Source: an uncultured Arsenicibacter sp. | Lineage (GTDB): Bacteria; Bacteroidota; Bacteroidia; Cytophagales; Spirosomataceae | NCBI RefSeq assembly: GCF_945952095.1 | Contig: NZ_CAMFHL010000341.1 | Coordinates: 1 to 6,173, forward strand | Length of the DNA stretch: 6,173 bases | Reading direction: 5' to 3' | Part shown: positions 1-6,173 of the stretch, piece after piece | How the letters are laid out: the number at the start of each line of letters is the position of its first letter | Numbering within the stretch: position 1 is the first letter of the stretch | Program-made: the position numbers and the translations under genes | The notes under the pieces: model-generated | Told to the model about the DNA's origin: nothing | Database searches by the model: none | Seen by the model: only the letters and a program-made list of their open reading frames with translations

Positions 1-807
1 AACTTCGGCCATCAGGTATCAAAAATCGACGCAATCTCGGGTGGTGCCGACATTATCCTGACGACCTCGGCGGGTAGCACGGCCCTGGTGCTGACCCCTG
101 GTCAGCCGATCGGGCAGATTTACGGCTATAAGTTGCTGACCAGCCTGGATTATAAAAACCAGGAAGGAAAGCGGTACATTGCCGCCGCCGACGAGGGAAA
201 ATATACCATGGTAGATGGCCATGTGGTGGATAAGACAACCTACCAGATGCAGTTCACGAATCAGACGTATGCCCTGGGTAACCCGAACCCTAAATTCAAT
301 GCATCATTCATTAACGTATTTTCGTACAAAGACTTTGTATCGTTAAACTTCCAGTTCGACTGGGTATATGGCAGCCACCTGTACAACCAGACTAAAGAAT
401 GGATGTATCGTGACGGTATCAGCGGCGACTTCACCAAACCGGTAACCATCGACGGAAAAACCGGCGCCTATACAGCCTACTGGTCAAGCGCTTACTACAA
501 CCTGTGGGGTAGCTTACGGGGTGCCGGTAACAACGCTACGAAAGATTTCTTCTTCGAAGACGCATCATTTGTTCGCCTGCGGAACGTGTCACTGGCGTTT
601 GATCTGGCAAAAGTGATTAAAACACCGTACCTGAAGAAAGCACAGCTGGTGTTTACAGGCCGCAACCTGTTGACATTCACGAAATATTCAGGCTATGATC
701 CGGAAATCAGCTCGGGTGCCTCAAACTCGTCATTCGACCGCGGTGTCGACCACAGCACGCTGCCAAACACGAAGTCGTACCAAATCGGCCTGAACATCGG
801 GTTCTAA
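1..807 (+). CDS. SusC/RagA-family TonB-dependent outer-membrane transporter, C-terminal part (5' end outside window)
   Basis: The frame is open from base 1 and gives the last 268 residues of a protein that is usually about 1000 residues long. SusC proteins are outer-membrane beta-barrels that import oligomers or peptides, powered by TonB, with SusD as a lid. Seen here: the family motif GQPIGQIYGYK (about residues 35-45 of the fragment), many alternating aromatic and polar barrel strands, the late segment FVRLRNVSLAFDL typical of SusC C-termini, a GRNLLTFTKYSGYDPE stretch found near the end of most SusC proteins, and a final strand YQIGLNIGF ending in Phe, as expected for the barrel-assembly signal. 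The plug domain and TonB box lie upstream of the window. The SusD gene follows after 18 bases, so the two are surely co-transcribed. The substrate cannot be read from this fragment. Confidence 0.95.
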   Translation, partial: NFGHQVSKIDAISGGADIILTTSAGSTALVLTPGQPIGQIYGYKLLTSLDYKNQEGKRYIAAADEGKYTMVDGHVVDKTTYQMQFTNQTYALGNPNPKFNASFINVFSYKDFVSLNFQFDWVYGSHLYNQTKEWMYRDGISGDFTKPVTIDGKTGAYTAYWSSAYYNLWGSLRGAGNNATKDFFFEDASFVRLRNVSLAFDLAKVIKTPYLKKAQLVFTGRNLLTFTKYSGYDPEISSGASNSSFDRGVDHSTLPNTKSYQIGLNIGF

Positions 808-825
808 TTTTTAATCCTTCAGACT

Positions 826-2508
826 ATGAAACTGTTTAATAAACATACATTATATACTTCAGCTCTTTGTACTGCTCTTTTAATCAGCAGCGTATCCTGT
901 AAGGATCAGCTGGATGTGGGTAACCCGAATGCGCCAACCCTGGCAGCCAACGTAAATACAGAAACGGGGTTGTACCAGTTTGCGCAGGGTGGTGTATACG
1001 TCAACGGTTTCCTGAACGGAGACGGCTGGCTGGGGAACAGCTACTTTTCGCTGCCGTGGGGCTACAGCGAACTGATGGCCGACATGGTTGGGGCCGATGC
1101 CTCTAACAACCAGGTGACGACCATCGGGCAACCGGATTACATCATCATGGATGATGGGACAAAACAAACGAACTCGGCACCGCAGGTCGGCATCATCCGT
1201 GCGTATAACAGCCGCGCAGCTACGGGATCAGGTAATAACGCGATTTATTACCAGTGGCTGAACATGTACTCGCTGAACAATGCCTGTAATCAGGTGCTGG
1301 CCCTGGTAGACAAGATTCCGTTTACCGGCGACAAAACTTCGAAAGCGAATACGGTAAAGGCATGGGCGTACTGGTGGAAAGGCTATGCGTATGCGTCGAT
1401 CGGGTCGATGTATTATGCAGGCCTGATTGAAGATGAAGCCGGTAAAACCAACAGCAATTATGTAACCCACGATGCCATCATTGATGCATCAAACAAATAT
1501 TACAACCTGGCAGCGACAACGCTGGGCAGTGTAACGAATGCCACAGATTATGCGACGGCATTATCAGCAATGATTCCGTCTGCAAATCAGGTTGGCCTCG
1601 GGACAGTGCCGAGTATTGCCGAGTGGAAGCGGAACATCAATACCATGCTGGCCCGTAACATTCTGGTTAACAAGCTGGCCCCGTTTGTAAAAGGCAATCT
1701 GAGCGCAACAATTTCGAAGGCGTCTATGTCGGCTATGACAGCTGCCGACTGGAACAACGTGTTTACATTGACTACCAACGGTATCCAGAAGGGTGATAAA
1801 GTGTTTACCGGCCGTAGTACGTCGTCAAATTCGTTTTTCTCGCCGTCAGGCGGTACGGTTGCATCGCTGACATCGGGCGTAAATACCTCAACGACCTTCA
1901 AGATCAGTGAGCGCTTTATGCAGAATTATAACACCGGCGATCAGCGGGTGGCTAATAACTTTAATACGACGACGACTTACAAAAACAACTACATTTATAC
2001 CACACGCTATAGCATGATTGTGGATGGTAAAGGGTTGTCAGGTGTCTATACGTATGGTAGTAAATCTGCCGGTGCGATTGAAGTATACATTGCCGGCAGC
2101 TATGAAGAAAACGCGCTGATGCTGGCTGAAGCCAACATTCGTCTGGGTAAAGTAGAGGATGGTCTCAAACTGATCGACGCTGTGCGGACAACGCAGGGCG
2201 CCGGCGTCGCCGCTGTGGCGGGTACAAGCCTGAGCGCTGCTGCGGCCATGACCGAACTGACCAAAGAGCGCCGGGTATCGCTGTTCAGCCGTGGGCTGGC
2301 CTATTACGATAGCCGCCGCTGGGGCTGGACCTATGACATTTCAGCGGGTGGCGGCAGCTACGGCAACACCGTTGTTACAACCGCCGGTGTCGTAAACAAA
2401 AACGTGACAATCAGCTATAACTTTATGGATTACTGGGACGTACCGGCGGATGAAGCCGAATTGAATCCGACGACGTCGAGCGTAGCAACCCGTAACCCGA
2501 ATTACTAA
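826..2508 (+). CDS. SusD/RagB-family outer-membrane nutrient-binding lipoprotein
   Basis: A complete protein of 560 residues, within the family's usual range. SusD proteins sit on the outer surface over the SusC barrel and bind the nutrient before import. Residues 1-24 are a lipoprotein signal: basic start, hydrophobic core, then SSVSC with the lipidated Cys at position 25. The following K-D resembles the acidic surface-export signals described for Bacteroidota lipoproteins. A tetratricopeptide-like helical core is suggested by the segments around YYQWLNMYSLNNACNQVLAL and YEENALMLAEANIRLGK. The late ELTKERRVSLFSRGLAYYDSRRWGW motif is the family signature near the C-terminus. The start is the first ATG before the signal peptide, and no Shine-Dalgarno sequence precedes it, as is normal in this phylum. 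It is paired with the SusC gene and is the last gene before a terminator. The substrate class is unknown; no glycosidase or peptidase gene is visible here to hint at it. Confidence 0.96.
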   Translation: MKLFNKHTLYTSALCTALLISSVSCKDQLDVGNPNAPTLAANVNTETGLYQFAQGGVYVNGFLNGDGWLGNSYFSLPWGYSELMADMVGADASNNQVTTIGQPDYIIMDDGTKQTNSAPQVGIIRAYNSRAATGSGNNAIYYQWLNMYSLNNACNQVLALVDKIPFTGDKTSKANTVKAWAYWWKGYAYASIGSMYYAGLIEDEAGKTNSNYVTHDAIIDASNKYYNLAATTLGSVTNATDYATALSAMIPSANQVGLGTVPSIAEWKRNINTMLARNILVNKLAPFVKGNLSATISKASMSAMTAADWNNVFTLTTNGIQKGDKVFTGRSTSSNSFFSPSGGTVASLTSGVNTSTTFKISERFMQNYNTGDQRVANNFNTTTTYKNNYIYTTRYSMIVDGKGLSGVYTYGSKSAGAIEVYIAGSYEENALMLAEANIRLGKVEDGLKLIDAVRTTQGAGVAAVAGTSLSAAAAMTELTKERRVSLFSRGLAYYDSRRWGWTYDISAGGGSYGNTVVTTAGVVNKNVTISYNFMDYWDVPADEAELNPTTSSVATRNPNY

Positions 2509-2537
2509 CCGGTAAGGATCGATTTCCGGAATAACTG

Positions 2538-2582
2538 ACCCGTGGCGCTGGTATATCAAACCGGCTTCCACGGGTTTTTTTT
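2538..2582 (+). terminator. Intrinsic terminator of the susC-susD operon
   Basis: An 8-bp perfect outer stem (ACCCGTGG at 2538-2545 with CCACGGGT at 2568-2575) encloses a second 6-bp stem (2547-2552 with 2560-2565, one G-T pair) and a 7-base loop. It runs straight into a tract of eight T (2575-2582). It starts 29 bases after the SusD stop codon. The T-run is on one side only, so it should end transcription in the + direction and separate the uptake operon from the sulfur genes. Confidence 0.93.
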
Positions 2583-2623
2583 GTTAAACCGGGTTGAAAA
2601 AAAAGTACACAAACTCATGGTTA

Positions 2624-2639
2624 CGTGACATAAATCACG
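2624..2639. promoter_or_regulatory. Crp/Fnr-type operator before the persulfide dioxygenase gene
   Basis: A perfect inverted repeat, CGTGA-N6-TCACG, differs from the classical Crp consensus TGTGA-N6-TCACA only at the outermost base of each half. Its centre (2631.5) is 30.5 bases before the TA of the proposed -7 element, which puts it near -41.5 if transcription starts around 2673. That is the class II activator position for this family. An A8 tract lies just upstream (2597-2604). The half-sites are Crp-like rather than the TTGAT of oxygen-sensing Fnr, but the protein and signal cannot be told from DNA alone. Confidence 0.72.
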
Positions 2640-2641
2640 GA

Positions 2642-2668
2642 TTGCCGGTTTATGGGATACTTACTTTG
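2642..2668 (+). promoter_or_regulatory. Predicted Bacteroidota-type promoter of the persulfide dioxygenase gene
   Basis: TACTTTG at 2662-2668 resembles the Bacteroidota -7 element TAnnTTTG with one base fewer between TA and TTTG. A TTG at 2642-2644 is a possible weak -33 element, though the spacing is slightly short. The expected start near 2673 would leave a leader of about 29 bases before the ATG at 2702. The weak upstream element fits a promoter that depends on the activator site at 2624-2639. Confidence 0.55.
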
Positions 2669-2701
2669 TGACGTAAGATCAACCCTAAAACGACAGATAC
2701 C

Positions 2702-4114
2702 ATGTTTTTTCAACATATCTATGACAAAACGCTGGCACAGGCAAGCTATTTGATCGGTTGCCAGAAAACCGGTGAATCCATTGTAATTGATGCCAAACGC
2801 GATGTGGATACTTATCTGGAGGTGGCAAAACAAAATGGCCTCCGGATCACTCATATTGCCGAAACGCATATTCATGCCGACTTCCTGGCAGGCTCCCGCG
2901 AACTGGCTGCCCTGACCGGCGCTACTTTGTATTTGTCGGATGAAGGTGGTCCGGACTGGCAGTATGCGTTTCCGCACACCGGATTGCGGCACGGCGACAA
3001 AATTACGGTCGGCAACCTGACACTGGAAGTGATTCATACGCCCGGACATACACCGGAAAGCATCAGTTTTCTGCTGACCGACAAACCGGCTACCATGGCT
3101 CCGGTGATGCTGTTTACCGGCGATTTTGTGTTTGTCGGCGATGTTGGCCGGCCAGACCTGCTCGAAAAAGCTGCGGGCCTGACCGGTACAAAAGATGTGG
3201 GAGCGCGGCAGATGTACGATTCGCTGAAAACGTTTAAGCAGCTGCCCGAATACATTCAGGTATGGCCGGGCCACGGCGCCGGTTCTGCCTGCGGTAAGGC
3301 CTTGGGTGCTGTACCAAGTACAACGGTAGGGTATGAGAAAATCCGGAATTGGGCCCTGCAATACGACGATGATCAGGAAGGATTTGTCGATTATCTGCTG
3401 GCCGATCAGCCGGAACCACCCAGATATTTTGCCATGATGAAGCAGCTCAATAAGGTAGATCGCCCGCTCATGGTATCGGTGCCGGTTCAGAAAAAGCTTA
3501 GTACGGATGAGCTGAAGGATGCCCTGGGTAAAGGCATAGCGCTGATTGACACCCGCAATAAAGCCGCATTTGCGGAAGGGTTCATTCCCGGCAGCCTTAA
3601 CATTCAGGGCAACAATGCCTTTGCTACCTGGATGGGCTGGTTCATGGACTACAGCGAACCGTTTATGCTGATCGCTGAAGAGGCGCAGATCGAAGACCTG
3701 ACCCGTAAACTGATGCGTATCGGTCTGGATAATGTGTATGGCTATATAACCGACATCAACGAATCGGGTATTCCCCTGCAAAAAGCAGCGATTGTCGATG
3801 CCGACGCCGTAAAGGCTCACTTGAACCAGGATGATGTACAGCTCGTGGACATCCGCAACGAAACGGAATACCGCAGCGGCCATATCGAAGGCGCAGACCA
3901 CGTGTTTATCGGAACCTTACCCGATAATCTGGATAAAATCGCGAAGGATAAGCCGGTTATTATCTATTGTCAGGGCGGGGACCGGGCAACGATAGGCTAC
4001 TCACTGCTGGTGAAAAACGGCTTCACCAATATCATGAACTATTCGGGCAGCATGAACGACTGGAAAGCCAAAGGCAATCCGGTGGTAACGGCAGAAAATA
4101 CCGTCCATGCCTGA
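2702..4114 (+). CDS. CstB-like persulfide dioxygenase fused to an inactive and an active rhodanese domain
   Basis: A 470-residue protein of three domains, probably cytoplasmic (no signal peptide). Residues 1-250 form an ETHE1-type metallo-beta-lactamase fold, which uses one iron to oxidise glutathione, CoA or similar persulfides to sulfite. Expected iron ligands are H56 (in THIHADF), H116 (in HTPGHT) and D141 (in FTGD). R150 in GDVGRPDL matches the substrate-side Arg of ETHE1, and H191 lies in WPGHGAGSACGK. The second metal site of glyoxalase II is not expected, because HADF replaces HADH. Residues about 265-350 are a rhodanese fold with no catalytic Cys (LIAEEA near 325). Residues about 363-465 are a second rhodanese with the active loop CQGGDRAT, nucleophile C423. 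This order matches CstB of Staphylococcus, which turns persulfides into sulfite and thiosulfate. Expression is probably driven by the Crp/Fnr-type site upstream. Orthology to CstB, as opposed to the same architecture, is not proven. Confidence 0.92.
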   Translation: MFFQHIYDKTLAQASYLIGCQKTGESIVIDAKRDVDTYLEVAKQNGLRITHIAETHIHADFLAGSRELAALTGATLYLSDEGGPDWQYAFPHTGLRHGDKITVGNLTLEVIHTPGHTPESISFLLTDKPATMAPVMLFTGDFVFVGDVGRPDLLEKAAGLTGTKDVGARQMYDSLKTFKQLPEYIQVWPGHGAGSACGKALGAVPSTTVGYEKIRNWALQYDDDQEGFVDYLLADQPEPPRYFAMMKQLNKVDRPLMVSVPVQKKLSTDELKDALGKGIALIDTRNKAAFAEGFIPGSLNIQGNNAFATWMGWFMDYSEPFMLIAEEAQIEDLTRKLMRIGLDNVYGYITDINESGIPLQKAAIVDADAVKAHLNQDDVQLVDIRNETEYRSGHIEGADHVFIGTLPDNLDKIAKDKPVIIYCQGGDRATIGYSLLVKNGFTNIMNYSGSMNDWKAKGNPVVTAENTVHA

Positions 4115-4153
4115 TAAAATTCTGTTGTTTTAACTTATATATCATAAACTGTT

Positions 4154-4264
4154 ATGGTAAAAAACCTGACTGCCAGTGAGTTTAATCAGCTTATGTCAGA
4201 GCGCCCGGAAGTGCTGCTGCTGGATGTCAGAACGCCGCAGGAAACGTTGCACCAATTGTGGTAG
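4154..4264 (+). pseudogene. N-terminal fragment of a single-domain rhodanese (broken gene)
   Basis: A 36-residue frame starts 39 bases after the dioxygenase gene, with no terminator between, so it was probably its operon partner. It reads like the start of a rhodanese: a leading TASEFNQLM helix, then PEVLLLDVRTPQE, the strand and CH2A-type motif found near residue 30 of these proteins. After PQE the similarity stops and a TAG follows seven codons later. The expected GHIPGA segment and the Cys-containing active loop do not appear in any forward frame nearby, so this is not a simple frameshift. The gene was more likely cut by a deletion or insertion around 4240. Any short product would lack the catalytic loop. 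A sequencing or assembly error here is possible but would have to replace a long stretch. Confidence 0.68.
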
Positions 4265-4595
4265 CTCACTTTCTGCTGATTATGGATTCCGCCGCCTTCT
4301 CCGGCAAATTGACGGGTGTATGCCACTGGTTTCTGAAACAGTAAACCAAATGCCCGGTATGTTTCATCCCGCAGACGGTTCCATTTTCGCAAACACCGGC
4401 ATCAAACCTGCCACACGAAAACCGGCAGGCTAATCAGGAAGCGTTTATAAATTCTTCGGGACATGAGGCTGCACAGCATGAGGAAGATTAAAGCGGCAGT
4501 TCAGCAGGACATGTCAATGCGTATTATGAATAATGTTACCAATAAGTGTATTTTAGAATTGCTTTTGTGTATAAAGTTTAATAAATAATTGGTTA
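4265..4595. other. Gene-poor spacer between the two sulfur transcription units
   Basis: No convincing gene is seen on either strand. Short open frames exist (for example a + frame up to 4433 and a - frame over 4186-4392), but none has a recognisable domain, signal or start context. The composition changes along it: roughly balanced up to about 4520, then strongly A+T rich from about 4540 to the operator at 4596. The first part may be foreign or scrambled DNA linked to the breakage of the rhodanese gene. A small hairpin (CCTGCC at 4407-4412 with GGCAGG at 4424-4429) has no T-run after it. Confidence 0.55.
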
Positions 4596-4611
4596 TGTGA
4601 TAAATGTCACA
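4596..4611. promoter_or_regulatory. Crp/Fnr-type operator before fccA
   Basis: TGTGA-N6-TCACA is an exact match to the classical Crp consensus core, set in A+T-rich DNA. Its centre (4603.5) is 30.5 bases before the TA of the proposed -7 element at 4634, the same distance as in the operator before the dioxygenase gene. Both sites also carry ATAAAT in or across the spacer. A class II activation position (about -41.5) is inferred from a start near 4645. Confidence 0.8.
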
Positions 4612-4633
4612 AATAAAGAACAGCCCTGCACCG

Positions 4634-4640
4634 TATTTAG
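4634..4640 (+). promoter_or_regulatory. Predicted -7 element of the fccAB promoter
   Basis: TATTTAG aligns with TACTTTG of the dioxygenase promoter at the same distance from its operator (TAYTTWG in common). On its own it is a poor match to TAnnTTTG, and no TTG -33 element is evident, so the call rests mainly on the shared geometry. The expected start near 4645 gives a leader of about 26 bases. An alternative, TACTTT at 4661, is too close to the start codon at 4671. Confidence 0.45.
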
Positions 4641-4670
4641 ACCCGTAAACCTTTCAAATCTACTTTCCTG

Positions 4671-5030
4671 ATGAAACTAAATGCTGCTGTAAAAGGTGTG
4701 GGCACTTTGTTGTGTCTCTCTTTGCTTACCTTAAGCTGTAGGGATGTTGTTCCGGAAGCAAACCAGACGCCCGCCAGCCTGACAGGTGGTGCCCGGCTGG
4801 CAGCCACCGATGACCATCCCGGTAAACTGCTGGCTGCAAACTGCTTCCAGTGTCACGGTACAAACGGAACCGGAATGGAGCATCTGGCCGGTAAACCCGC
4901 CAGTGAAATTGTGAACGAAATGCTGGAGATGCAGGCTAAAAATCCGCGGGCAGACATTATGAATGTGCATGCCAAAGCCTACACAACGGAGGAAATTAAA
5001 CTGATCGCCGACTTCTTTTCTAAACAATAA
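4671..5030 (+). CDS. fccA: Monohaem cytochrome c lipoprotein, FccA-like subunit of flavocytochrome c sulfide dehydrogenase
   Basis: A 119-residue exported cytochrome that should accept electrons from the flavin subunit encoded next to it and pass them to the respiratory chain. Residues 1-22 are a lipoprotein signal ending in LTLSC, with the lipidated Cys at 23, followed by a flexible linker to about residue 48. The class I cytochrome domain has one haem site, C58-F-Q-C61-H62, and a likely axial Met, M97, in IMNVHAKAYTTEEI. That segment is very close to the IM..HAKGYS.EEI region of FccA and related small sulfide-oxidation cytochromes. The Allochromatium FccA has two haems and is about twice as large, so this is the short one-haem form. 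It is tethered to a membrane rather than soluble. The fccB-like gene follows after 15 bases. General class I cytochromes look similar, so the neighbour is important to the call. Confidence 0.87.
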   Translation: MKLNAAVKGVGTLLCLSLLTLSCRDVVPEANQTPASLTGGARLAATDDHPGKLLAANCFQCHGTNGTGMEHLAGKPASEIVNEMLEMQAKNPRADIMNVHAKAYTTEEIKLIADFFSKQ

Positions 5031-5045
5031 CAGACAGCTACAGGT

Positions 5046-6173
5046 ATGAAACGCAGAGATTTTTTAGGCAATATCGGACTGGCTTCGATCGGGGCTACAG
5101 CTTTTCAGGCAGCGTTACTGGAAGACGCATTCGGGCAGAACGTTACGGCCGGACAGGCTAACGGACGGGTGGTGGTTGTCGGCGGCGGTATGGCCGGAGC
5201 AACCGTAGCAAAATACTTGCGGATGTGGGGCGGGACCGGCGTTCAGGTAACGCTGGTGGAACCTAATGCCACCTACTACTCGAATATTTTCAGCAACATG
5301 GTACTAACCGGTGAACGTACGCTGAGCCAGCTGTCATTTAACTACAATACGCTGATCAGTAAGTATGGAGTGCAGGTAAAAACCAATTCGGTGACGGGAA
5401 TTGATCCGGTAAACAAATCAGTAAGTCTGAACAATGGGCAGTCACTGAGTTATGACCGGCTGGTGCTGGCCCCGGGTATTGATTTTGATCCGCTGCCCAT
5501 CTCGGGCACGGCCACGGCCATCGACAAGGTGGTACATGCCTGGAAAGCGGGGAGCCAGACAACAAACCTGCAGGCGCAGATTAAGTCAATGACCAGCAAG
5601 GATACGTTTATCCTGACTATTCCGCCGAAACCATACCGCTGCCCGCCGGGGCCGTATGAGCGCGCCTGCGTAGTGGCCGACTACCTGAAACGGACAAAAG
5701 GGGGCGGCAAAGTGATTATCCTCGACGGCAATCCGGGCATTCAGGCAGAGCCGGAAAACTTTACCAATGCCTTTACCAATACACACAAAAACATCATCAC
5801 CTATGTGCCGGGTGCGACGCTGCAAAGCATTGATGCCAATACGGGTACGGTGAAGACAGCCGCCGGTACGTTTACCGGCAAAGTGATTAATGCCATTCCG
5901 ACCCATAAGGCCGGTAATCTGATCACCGCGTCCGGCATCGGGCTGGCTAACTCGGGAGGCCGCTGGGCGGGCGTCAATGTCCTGTCGTATGAGTCAACGG
6001 CTGTTCCGGGTATCCATATTATCGGTGATGCCTCAGCTACCACACAGCCTAAAGCCGGGCATATCGCTAATGCCGAAGCCAAGGTTTGTGCAGATGCCAT
6101 TATCCGGCTGTTTAAAGGGCAGGCTCTTAATCCGGCACCACGGACAAATTCGGCGTGCTATACGCCTATTACC
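5046..6173 (+). CDS. fccB: FccB-like FAD subunit of flavocytochrome c sulfide dehydrogenase (3' end outside window)
   Basis: An open frame of 376 residues runs to the window edge; the family is about 400-430 long, so only the end is missing. The enzyme oxidises sulfide to sulfur or polysulfide outside the inner membrane and reduces the partner cytochrome. Seen: a twin-arginine signal (RRDFL, residues 3-7, then a hydrophobic run), so the protein should be folded with FAD before export; the FAD-binding GGGMAG at 46-51; VTLVEPN at 68-74, where the strand ends in the ribose-binding Glu; the hallmark RCPPGPYER with C199 and E205, matching the redox Cys and catalytic Glu of Allochromatium FccB; GIHIIGDAS at 322-330, the second FAD motif; and C371 in SACYTPI, partner of the redox disulfide. 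The Cys that binds FAD covalently in Allochromatium is Asn (N80) here. A plain sulfide:quinone reductase is unlikely given the RCPPGPYER motif and the cytochrome gene next door. Confidence 0.94.
   Translation, partial: MKRRDFLGNIGLASIGATAFQAALLEDAFGQNVTAGQANGRVVVVGGGMAGATVAKYLRMWGGTGVQVTLVEPNATYYSNIFSNMVLTGERTLSQLSFNYNTLISKYGVQVKTNSVTGIDPVNKSVSLNNGQSLSYDRLVLAPGIDFDPLPISGTATAIDKVVHAWKAGSQTTNLQAQIKSMTSKDTFILTIPPKPYRCPPGPYERACVVADYLKRTKGGGKVIILDGNPGIQAEPENFTNAFTNTHKNIITYVPGATLQSIDANTGTVKTAAGTFTGKVINAIPTHKAGNLITASGIGLANSGGRWAGVNVLSYESTAVPGIHIIGDASATTQPKAGHIANAEAKVCADAIIRLFKGQALNPAPRTNSACYTPIT

Noticed and set aside
2500..2582. Riboswitch or attenuator reading of the hairpin after the SusD gene
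   Set aside because: It lies directly after a stop codon, ends in a T-run and has no alternative pairing partner. The next gene has its own promoter downstream.
2621..3901. A 426-residue open frame on the - strand opposite the dioxygenase gene
   Set aside because: The + strand frame has clear metal-site and rhodanese motifs. The antisense frame is long only because of codon bias and has no recognisable family.
4186..4392. A 68-residue - strand frame that looked vaguely like a transposase remnant
   Set aside because: No known transposase motif, no inverted repeats or target duplication at its ends, and part of it is simply the complement of the rhodanese fragment.
4407..4429. Hairpin CCTGCC / GGCAGG as a possible terminator of the first sulfur unit
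   Set aside because: The stem is only 6 bp with an 11-base loop, and no T-run follows.
4176..4433. An 85-residue + frame with a CTNC pair that could suggest a small zinc-ribbon protein
   Set aside because: It overlaps the rhodanese fragment in another frame, begins inside it, has only one Cys pair of the right type and a low-complexity Cys/Arg start. Nothing supports translation.
4463..4588. A short + frame starting MRLHSMRKIK before the second operator
   Set aside because: It runs into A+T-rich promoter DNA, has no domain or signal and no codon pattern like the neighbouring genes.

Overview
The window most likely comes from a member of the Bacteroidota, probably Cytophagales and possibly near Spirosoma; the genus is a guess. 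The signs are a SusC/SusD outer-membrane pair, lipoprotein signals in place of ordinary secretion signals, no Shine-Dalgarno sequences before the starts, and promoter elements that fit the Bacteroidota -7 type better than E. coli -10. All genes lie on the + strand.

Bases 1-2508 hold the end of a SusC-type TonB-dependent transporter followed after 18 bases by a complete SusD-type lipoprotein. They form the tail of a nutrient-uptake operon (substrate unknown), closed by a strong intrinsic terminator at 2538-2582.

Bases 2583-6173 hold an inorganic-sulfur module in two transcription units. The first (2624-4264) has a Crp/Fnr-type operator, a promoter, a CstB-like fusion of a persulfide dioxygenase to two rhodanese domains, and a broken second rhodanese gene. 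About 400 bases with no convincing gene follow. The second unit (from 4596) has another Crp/Fnr-type operator, a promoter, a one-haem cytochrome c lipoprotein (FccA-like) and a Tat-exported FAD protein (FccB-like), which runs off the right end. Together the last two look like flavocytochrome c sulfide dehydrogenase.

Inferred pathway: FccAB oxidises sulfide outside the inner membrane and passes electrons to the cytochrome. Sulfane sulfur that reaches the cytoplasm as a low-molecular-weight persulfide is oxidised to sulfite by the dioxygenase, and the active rhodanese domain can combine sulfite with further persulfide to give thiosulfate. The two units share an operator-promoter layout that matches to the base, which suggests one Crp/Fnr-family regulator controls both. 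The most notable points are this shared control, the loss of the covalent-flavin cysteine in FccB, and the decayed rhodanese gene between the units.
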